From: JAFEBO01 sp050730655
Lineage (GTDB): Bacteria > Planctomycetota > Phycisphaerae > Phycisphaerales > UBA1924
Reading direction: 5' to 3'
Assembly: GCA_050730655.1 (NCBI GenBank)
Contig: JBOHNL010000021.1
Location: forward strand, 29,574 to 93,573
DNA: 64,000 nucleotides
The notes beneath the pieces are model-generated. The model was not told the DNA's origin, ran no database searches, and saw nothing but the letters and a program-made list of their open reading frames with translations. The translations under genes were made by a program, and so were the position numbers. Of this stretch, positions 59,901 through 64,000 are shown piece after piece; the first letter of the stretch is position 1; every line of letters starts with the position of its first letter.

Positions 59901-62228
59901 TTCGGCCGCCTAAAGCACCAGGTCTGGGCGGCGACGCCGACTTTGGCGCCGACCACTGCGAACGCGACCCCCGCGAGCGGTGCGGGGAGCAAGGGCTGGA
60001 TGCAGGACGCGACGGTGGCCGCGTCTCCCGTGCGGCCGCTCTGGCAGCACGGATACTCGTACTCGGCGAGCTCGGATCGTTTGAGCGATGACGATCTGCG
60101 GCCGCGCGTCGCGGGTGCGGTGCCCGATCGCAAGTACACGTATGACAATCTTCGAAGGCTGACAAAGGAAGAGACGGGCAAGTTCAGTTGGACGTATGGC
60201 GTGCTCGGGTTCACGGCGGGCGTCGGGTCGGCGGCCGAATCGCGTTCGTGGTCGCTTGATCTGCTCGGGAACTGGAAGAGCGTGGCGAGCGATTTCAACG
60301 GCGACGGGACATTCGCCGCGGCGGAAACGTCAACCAGAACTCATGATGCTCAGAATCAGTTGACGAGCCTGGGAGCGACGACCGCCGAAAGCGGCACGCC
60401 AAAGTATCTGCGTGCATATGACAAGAACGGAAATCTGCTCTCTGAGACAATCGACGGGGACGCACAAGCGACACGCAAGTTTGCATACGACGCCTGGAAC
60501 CGTTTGGTGCGGGTCGAGCGTGGCCCCGGCGGATCAGTCGCACCCACGCCGGTTGCGTTGTATAGCTACAACGCGCTGAACTGGCGAACGGTCGAGCGGG
60601 TGCGGTGGATGGGAGATGCTGGCGACGAAATACCCGGATATACGCGGGCCCGAGTGTTCTTCTTCAGCAGCGACTGGCAGGTGTTGAACGTGCTGGAGGA
60701 CCGGCACGCACCGACGACCGGAGGCCTGAGTTCGTTTACCCCGGATTCAGAGACGCAGTTCTTCTGGGGAGTCCGTGACAAGGACGAGCTGTTGCTCACG
60801 CGGACAAGGGCGTTGACCAACTCGAGCGGCGTGACGAATGATCCGGTGACGTCGTGGACCTCCGCGAACTCGGTCTACGCGCTCACCGATGCGAATCTCT
60901 CCATTGCCGCGTTCGTCAGTCCGTCTGGCGGCATGCGCGAATCCCGCATCTTCGATTCGTTCGGCCGAATGACACGCTGCCTGCCCGGAGATTTCAACGG
61001 CGACGGCTTCTGTGATAACGCGGACTTCGAGATCTTCAACCTGGCATACGGCGTGCAGGACTGCACGGACGCGTCGATGCCGGATCACAACGGGGGCCCG
61101 GGCGGCAACCCGCCAACATGGGGATGTCCAGCAGATCTGAATGGCGATTGGTACGTCGATGACGCGGACTTCCAAATCTTCGCCGTCGGCTACAACCAGC
61201 TTGTCCCGGAGCCAGATGCACTGGTAAGCGGAAACGCCGCGGCTGGTGCGCTCGAGTGGGGTCCGGGCTGGAACGGATATTGGTACGACCCGGCGACGGG
61301 GTTGTGGCTCAGCCGCAACCGGTGGTTTGATCCGGTGGGTGGGCGTTGGATCACCAGAGATCCGGCGGGATATGTCGATGGGCTCAGCCTCTACCTCTAC
61401 GTCAAGGGAAATCCGTTCCTGTTCAGGGATCCGAGTGGGTTGTACACATTCGGTGAAATGATGCAGATTGGAGGCGCGTTTGTTTCCGGCGCCGCTCGTG
61501 CTTATGGGCAGGCGAATGTTGGAGCCTTCAAGATGGTGGGACAGGTGGCAGCCGGTGTTATTGACGGCGGCGGCCTTGCGATGGATGCGGCAGGAACACT
61601 CGCCGGGTACAACATGAACTACCAACCCATAAGCAGCAACGGTCAGGCGGCTGTGGCAGACACGGAGAATTGGGCAAGCCAGGTGTATGACAACGCCGAC
61701 AAAATGAAGAACACCGTCGCAAGCCTCACCATAGCGGACACAGTCCAACAAACCTCGGACTACGCCGAAGGAAAGCTCTCCGACGACCAGTTCTCGCAGG
61801 CGCAGGGTGCTACCTCGACAACCGCCGCCATGATGGCGACGGGGGCGCCGGGGCGAGTACGTGGGCCTGCGCCTGTTACTGAAACTGTCGCCAACACTGC
61901 CGAACCAGCTACAGCAACATTGCCTGATGGCAGCTTTTCGCTGACAAGTTGGCAGGGATATCCATCAAACGTGCCTAAGCCAAGCGGACCATTCCGTCTT
62001 CTTGAAGGAACCGAATATAGTGCTGCGAGAAAGGTAGCGGATGCGGCAAATAGAAAGCTCCGAACCAGCGACCCTGATGCATATCAGGGCAAACAAATCC
62101 ACGAGATACAGCCCGTGAAATTTGGAGGAGATCCCGTGAATCCCCTGAACAAGATTTCCCTTTCACCTGCCGAACATGCTCCGGTCACAACTTGGTGGAA
62201 CAAACAGCAGTCTTGCATTATAAAGTAA
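53985..62228 (+). CDS. Giant exported Rhs/YD-repeat polymorphic toxin with dockerin-like repeats and HNH-like tip
   Basis: A 2747-aa protein. It has an N-terminal signal peptide (about 1-26), then a Pro/Gly-rich region and many YD repeats (for example YTYDNLRRLTKEE, TLYDGLGRAVGS, FAYDAWNRLVRVE). Near residue 2335 a pair of Asp-rich dockerin-like EF-hand repeats is inserted (GDFNGDGFCDNADFEIFN and ADLNGDWYVDDADFQIFA). The Rhs core motif follows (WITRDPAGYVDGLSLYLYV, then NPFLFRDPSGL), then a helical linker ending in RGPAP (about 2630) and a variable tip. The tip (about 2640-2747) has IHEIQPVKFGGDP, NKISL and AEH, an HNH-like pattern. Immunity gene follows two bases after the stop. No PAAR/VgrG feature is seen, so export is probably by Sec plus another system. 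Confidence 0.9.
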   Translation: MMKRNSGLLTRICALGAYGLTMASFAAGLRLDPPCNPGVVSPQLLSPTAPSLPPSGPLVTCLPNDRPPTAEERAEFDKQRDKYTNAGLKPECFSSGGVTKCVWRRPDGTVVFTGDPEAPFPDDYVPNGDPPGPNVVPINPGGGGGGAQGGGAPSSQPHDAEHEPWAGAAGTTCNPTVIATGAKINDEVDLVVALPGQNFELRRCFSPAAPMMGHTAGLGWNLSVDSYVYKADIVRDANGNPAQTRSVAYISVYAIPQRDTSIFQNDRTGGLAGTGKFFLPVGPGSTFIEEIDNFPIPTGASGEPTSMPVFRQVTFGSASTVYFRTKGWSSTSLTTAQNDKYQRLDGMIAQQFDSFGNVWTYDYDEAVESRRDPVTQMLLQTPAPRLRHVFLHGTYFGDAGMRARLDFEWDWGYTYNGTYYWRTDMLRRVNVVRFALTSESAVEECVTDSVVYTYVQDLLDIAPGGNTQANRDALRYIGTSRCLAMATRRTLLNASINGESLATNGPEIHNRFSQYRYALDAASNSLIGLKAIFYPEQFEYIAENATTDLQPSGSLGALAGEGNFVQAAAYEMLQLDDSASGDVIVMQDSSQWTPKQLAGKWMHYDSNKTLKYQLVRGGCGCGSSMREDYGVSVSDTPNKIVFPGGMTVLLQNFARIVHERACDRDGIPVSGPPLRTHIYRNEQRIIHRVEEFPGGTQAGWVTLDWSPFTTAEATFEYNDNGAEAATIKHVWVTGYEYDAQNRATERRMSSSMLSGVSSIPLPTLPSGSGDFAVNPANMTADTLNFLTSSTLVEVTEIPGYSRIAYKAELGGMAELTTYRDILSEASALDSGAQSWFGNTFGRMASLDIAQRSTRSALQVTVTEQKAFLPFSSWRPDLATVQRRLTGVAASPTVETENSYQLEAFYGTISPFGSSSAGAVLARIATAKTQTDGDGAAQNGDTNEVFSIQGYSTIGNQVWQRQSNGRLDILFHDEATGAEVMRVNHVATSVTISGQPNAMSNGPHGRALTFGPEKIWHNTEVDSFITVSIVDIMGRERRRSVDIPNARTSNASDSEVLVLQPGGHVTDTKYGLDPFFLRWSQEYSPFRWKTYVETRSTGFFASPAATSFFATPSAAQVFWLGPVVHTYLDSAMNVVCEETRESNYIEGSGQDLGRTEYSLDLSGKVSATRRWWYPVPQWAMANKFFTSSVERDALGRVRRTIDENGGITETDYDAMDRAIETRTGANESAMSSGATYSRVRMLYDYSLSATVKGGDGLLNFTVQSVGAGQPDRVRRTLYDNLSRPVADVAVESLSAINAPAGPWKLTVTDLAGRAIESGTASSELSAADVLTAIGTVSGALTNGLDGLGHLNSHEKTHYSAHRGLVYRMESAIEPGNWAQGVLRTDRWFDSAGNVQVQRSPSSPMTVYWRDLHNRVLMETSRWPELIAANFQSIPAPSQPALQRSFYSYHRGTSLVSQKQSIASSPNTSLPTVQSIIGNVYDPAGRSIAVVDYGHGTKSRDTSDQTIDDFSQPLSADATVPEIIPMPLTLNASWHIDSYSPNIPPVPSEFLSANPGVLITRQSYNVMGLPQDSIDASGRITRTLYDGLGRAVGSIENLRSSRSMGSGNYLVFPDLVAASGAEPEHWDVNWANFSGYITLGADEYRVTTSTLDGLGNTTLRVGFQRGEAVAKQFTRFIYRIDDTSGSFASAGYGSSNLLYEIRYPDPATGLASIADDQRIRYRYNQAGEQTAVIDQNATTRLFTRDSQGRLLTDAVQLPLASGSLVDSTAAAIRNAYDTSGRVSTTEMLNAASATLNKVTYEYDLLGGVKALKQVAGYAGASPLGGERVVQYDLRSEPWLASPSGVSGAYINNWRGVRGISYPDGTPSSSTDDTEIRYYADADHVGSLSSAATDAYHRFAIAQPTLLALRQSGADVGTVTATSLNPSGVKLLANVQRLGMSRTASMSLDVPQVYLDRVRSTTGKTKAGIYDGWDRFGRLKHQVWAATPTLAPTTANATPASGAGSKGWMQDATVAASPVRPLWQHGYSYSASSDRLSDDDLRPRVAGAVPDRKYTYDNLRRLTKEETGKFSWTYGVLGFTAGVGSAAESRSWSLDLLGNWKSVASDFNGDGTFAAAETSTRTHDAQNQLTSLGATTAESGTPKYLRAYDKNGNLLSETIDGDAQATRKFAYDAWNRLVRVERGPGGSVAPTPVALYSYNALNWRTVERVRWMGDAGDEIPGYTRARVFFFSSDWQVLNVLEDRHAPTTGGLSSFTPDSETQFFWGVRDKDELLLTRTRALTNSSGVTNDPVTSWTSANSVYALTDANLSIAAFVSPSGGMRESRIFDSFGRMTRCLPGDFNGDGFCDNADFEIFNLAYGVQDCTDASMPDHNGGPGGNPPTWGCPADLNGDWYVDDADFQIFAVGYNQLVPEPDALVSGNAAAGALEWGPGWNGYWYDPATGLWLSRNRWFDPVGGRWITRDPAGYVDGLSLYLYVKGNPFLFRDPSGLYTFGEMMQIGGAFVSGAARAYGQANVGAFKMVGQVAAGVIDGGGLAMDAAGTLAGYNMNYQPISSNGQAAVADTENWASQVYDNADKMKNTVASLTIADTVQQTSDYAEGKLSDDQFSQAQGATSTTAAMMATGAPGRVRGPAPVTETVANTAEPATATLPDGSFSLTSWQGYPSNVPKPSGPFRLLEGTEYSAARKVADAANRKLRTSDPDAYQGKQIHEIQPVKFGGDPVNPLNKISLSPAEHAPVTTWWNKQQSCIIK
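60936..61874 (+). repeat. Rhs core/linker repeat, copy 1
   Basis: The 3' portion of the large Rhs gene, from RESRIFDSFGRM through the dockerin-like pair, the Rhs core and the pre-toxin linker to GPAP, is repeated in the same orientation about 2 kb downstream. The two copies are long and highly similar in protein and in DNA but differ at many third positions, so this is not a very recent duplication. Confidence 0.9.
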
Positions 62229-62230
62229 TT

Positions 62231-62641
62231 ATGCCAACGCCAACACTACAACCCCTTCTAAAGCGATTTCAACAAAACCCTGTCGCAACACCTGTCGTTA
62301 TTTCAGAACTTCAACGGCAACTGGCAGGACGCATCCCTGCGGATTACATTCGCTTCCTGCGTCTTGCAAATGGCGGCGAAGGTTTTGTTGGAGAAAATTC
62401 ATATCTCATGCTCTGGCCAGCTGAAGAAATTGCGACATTTAATGCCGGATATGAAACAGATAATTTTGCACCCGGCTTACTCCTTTTTGGCTCCGACGGC
62501 GGAGGCAATGCTTATGCATTTGATTCGAGAGAAGCCGAACTTCCAATTGTTGAAGTGCCATTTGTCGGAATGAGCTTGGAGCATACCAGGCTTGTTGCCT
62601 CAAGCTTTGAATCTTTTCTGCGAGTTCTCCATGCAGAATAA
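62231..62641 (+). CDS. SUKH (SMI1/KNR4) family immunity protein
   Basis: A 136-aa protein with the SUKH pattern: IPADYIRFLRLANGGEGF (the conserved Gly-Gly after the helix), YLMLWPAEEI, LLLFGSDGGGNAYAFD and the later VPFVGM. SUKH proteins are common immunity proteins of Rhs/CDI nuclease toxins. The ATG at 62231 is two bases after the Rhs stop, so it should neutralise that Rhs tip. The A/T content is visibly higher than in the rest of the window. It overlaps the next small gene by 11 bases. Confidence 0.9.
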   Translation: MPTPTLQPLLKRFQQNPVATPVVISELQRQLAGRIPADYIRFLRLANGGEGFVGENSYLMLWPAEEIATFNAGYETDNFAPGLLLFGSDGGGNAYAFDSREAELPIVEVPFVGMSLEHTRLVASSFESFLRVLHAE

Positions 62642-62834
62642 TCCTATTCCAAACATGCGCGCAAACCCGAAGTGCGTAGGAAAGGAAATATTTGAGATAC
62701 ATCCGGTCGCATTGGGCGGCTCGCCAACCGATTCAGCTAACAAAATACTCCTAAATCGAAATGAACACATAGTGGCGGTTCGGCATTGGAATCACGTGAT
62801 TGCTCGACAAAGAGACGCAAAGCCAAAACAATAG
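62631..62834 (+). CDS. Orphan HNH-like toxin tip, 67 aa
   Basis: The ATG at 62631 lies in the last codons of the immunity gene. The protein contains KEIFEIHPVALGGSPTD, then NKILL, NEH and HW, which aligns with the Rhs tip (IHEIQPVKFGGDPVN, NKISL, AEH, WW). Both keep E-I-x-P-V, GG, P, NK and EH. It has no delivery domain, so it is an orphan tip that could be fused to an Rhs core by recombination, or a remnant. An independent small protein of the same fold is possible. Confidence 0.65.
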   Translation: MQNNPIPNMRANPKCVGKEIFEIHPVALGGSPTDSANKILLNRNEHIVAVRHWNHVIARQRDAKPKQ

Positions 62835-62933
62835 GACATATCGGCCACATATCTTGTTGCTTCGCCGTTTCGGCAATTCTGCAAGTGCCCGGAAGATGAT
62901 CCGCCCGCGTATGTCAGCTCCGAGGGGAGAATC

Positions 62934-63863
62934 CGTGAGAATCGCGGCTACGACGCCTACGGCCGCATGGTCCGCGGCCTGCCCGGCGATCTCAACGGCG
63001 ACGGCGTCTGCGACGACGCGGACTTCTCCGTCTTTGCCGCCAGCTATGACCTTTTGCTCTGCTCCAGTGCGGGCATGCCAGGAAGCAACGGAGGCCCAGG
63101 CGGGAATCCCGCGACTTGGGGCTGCCCGGCCGACCTCACCGGCGACTGGCAGGTCGATGATGCCGACTTCACCATCTTCGCCGCGAGCTACAACCAGTTG
63201 ATCCCGGATCACGATGCGCTCGTCAGCGGCAACCTGGCCGCGGGCGCGCTTGAGTGGGGACCGGGCTGGAACGGCTACTGGTACGACCCGGCGACGGGAT
63301 TGTGGCTCTCGAGGAATCGGTGGTACGACCCGGTTGGTGGAAGATGGATCACACGTGATCCGGCCGGATACGTCGATGGGCTCTCGCTCTACCTGTATGT
63401 CAAGGGCAATCCGTTCCTCTTTAGGGATCCCAGCGGGTTGTACTCATTCGGTGAAATGATGCAGATCGGAGGGGCATTTGCTTCGGGCGCCGCTCGTGCT
63501 TATGGGCAGGCTTGGGTCGGCAGCTTCAACATGGCGAAACAGGCCGGAATGAATGCCCTCGATACCGGCGGGATGATTGCGGACGCCGCTACTGGTTTCA
63601 ATTTGAACTACCAGCCAATGGGTCATGTCGGCCAGGAAGCAGTCGCCAATCCCGACAATTGGGCTACGCAAACATATGACATCGCCGACAAGACGAAGAC
63701 TTCGATTGCCAGCCTCACAGTAGCGGACACGGTCCAGCAAACTTCGGACTATGCCGAAGGGAAGCTGACCGACGACCAATTCTCTCAGGCTCAGGGGTCG
63801 ACCTCAACGAATGCCGGCCTGATGGCACTAGGTGCCCCCGGAAGAGCGAGAGGACCTGCACCG
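62934..63863 (+). repeat. Rhs core/linker repeat, copy 2
   Basis: Same-orientation copy of 60936-61874, from RENRGYDAYGRM to GPAP. It begins abruptly after about 100 bases without similarity to the parent gene. Its end is the start of the variable region, ten bases before an insertion sequence. Confidence 0.9.
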
Positions 63864-63929
63864 ACCGTCGAAACTAGGTTCTGTCTGACGGATCATCCGG
63901 AGCGAGGATTCGGATATAGCGGCGGATGA
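62967..63929 (+). CDS. Promoterless Rhs core/linker cassette, C-terminus replaced by an IS end
   Basis: The frame can start at the ATG at 62967 (homology begins about 11 codons earlier). It encodes the dockerin-like pair (GDLNGDGVCDDADFSVFA and ADLTGDWQVDDADFTIFA), the Rhs core (WITRDPAGYVDGLSLYLYV) and the pre-toxin linker. After GPAPTVET the frame enters IS DNA and stops at 63929, so the original tip is lost from this window. It has no signal peptide, no upstream YD repeats and no evident ribosome site. It is best read as an orphan displaced cassette that may serve as recombination donor or be decaying. Confidence 0.75.
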   Translation: MVRGLPGDLNGDGVCDDADFSVFAASYDLLLCSSAGMPGSNGGPGGNPATWGCPADLTGDWQVDDADFTIFAASYNQLIPDHDALVSGNLAAGALEWGPGWNGYWYDPATGLWLSRNRWYDPVGGRWITRDPAGYVDGLSLYLYVKGNPFLFRDPSGLYSFGEMMQIGGAFASGAARAYGQAWVGSFNMAKQAGMNALDTGGMIADAATGFNLNYQPMGHVGQEAVANPDNWATQTYDIADKTKTSIASLTVADTVQQTSDYAEGKLTDDQFSQAQGSTSTNAGLMALGAPGRARGPAPTVETRFCLTDHPERGFGYSGG

Positions 63930-64000
63930 TCGCAAGGTTGACGAATGTCAGGAAGCTCGATGCGAGCTTGTCGTAGCGAGTGCCCACACGCCGGTTCTCC
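63874..64000 (-). CDS. IS5-family transposase, C-terminal end only
   Basis: The minus strand from the window edge reads ENRRVGTRYDKLASSFLTFV and on to NLAIIRRYIRILAPDD, ending at a TAG at 63876-63874. The ENRRV.TRYDK pattern is the C-terminal end of IS5-family (IS427-like) transposases, usually encoded by ORFB. The remainder lies outside the window. The stop codon appears to be formed at the junction with the target sequence. Confidence 0.8.
   Translation of the reverse strand, partial: ENRRVGTRYDKLASSFLTFVNLAIIRRYIRILAPDDPSDRT
63877..64000. mobile_element. IS5-family insertion sequence, one end
   Basis: The element end is placed at GGTTCTGTCTGACGGATC, which starts with the GG(C/T)TCTGT shape of IS5/IS427-type terminal repeats, right beside CTAG, a YTAR target of the IS5 group. 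The IS splits the second Rhs cassette just after the conserved linker. The other end, the second terminal repeat and the target duplicate are outside the window. Confidence 0.65.

Overview
The window is high-GC bacterial DNA, most likely from a planctomycete of the Phycisphaerae/Phycisphaerales type. The reasons are dockerin-like Asp-rich repeats of the GDFNGDG type, a 'PSPG...RRRR' PEP-CTERM-like C-terminus, secreted DUF4331/DUF4198/DUF2911 proteins, bacillithiol genes and a giant signal-peptide-bearing Rhs protein. The assignment is inferred from gene content; no rRNA is present to confirm it.

Region 1 (1-6050, + strand) is the distal part of a Wsp-like chemosensory operon: CheW (cut by the window edge), a CheA-REC hybrid kinase, the CheB methylesterase, and two response regulators with WspR-type receiver domains. 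Their outputs are HD-GYP and PP2C rather than the GGDEF of classical WspR. A tRNA-Glu(UUC) follows.

Region 2 (6335-24362) is an aryl-polyene / xanthomonadin-like pigment cluster. A long minus-strand operon runs ACP, FabZ-type dehydratase, LolA-like carrier, LpxL-like acyltransferase, a fused ketosynthase-chain length factor, a XanB2/FkbO/Hyg5-family chorismatase, a flavin-dependent halogenase-like enzyme, an AMP-ligase, a LolB-like lipoprotein, an alkaline-phosphatase-superfamily-like lipoprotein and a polysaccharide deacetylase. Two PlsC-like acyltransferases, a GT2-DUF2062 glycosyltransferase, an MMPL/RND exporter and a methyltransferase flank it. The expected logic is chorismate to hydroxybenzoate, activation and loading on ACP, polyene extension, halogenation/methylation, esterification to a lipid or sugar, and export. 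No ketoreductase is visible.

Region 3 (24359-32077, - strand) is a tightly overlapping operon: secreted PIG-L deacetylase, 53-aa membrane protein, sodium/solute symporter, a short BshC-like protein, bshB1, bshA. It points to bacillithiol synthesis coupled to uptake or salvage. A DUF2911 protein lies upstream.

Region 4 (32375-42427) has HupE/UreJ-like and DUF4198 proteins (possible metal handling), a DUF4331 protein, a PEP-CTERM-like protein, and a MarR regulator divergent from an RND efflux pair, ended by a clear intrinsic terminator.

Region 5 (42564-52720) has an ethylene-receptor-like membrane/PAS protein with no kinase, an OmpR-type two-component pair, a TPR lipoprotein, and a type II secretion / type IV pilus-like operon (secretin, ATPase, and GspC/L/M-like proteins).

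Region 6 (52721-64000, + strand) is a polymorphic toxin locus. A secreted protein of unknown function is coupled to a 2747-aa Rhs protein with dockerin-like repeats in its core and an HNH-like C-terminal tip. A SUKH (SMI1/KNR4) immunity gene, an orphan toxin tip, and a second promoterless Rhs core/linker cassette follow. That cassette is interrupted, at the start of its variable region, by an IS5-family element that runs off the window.
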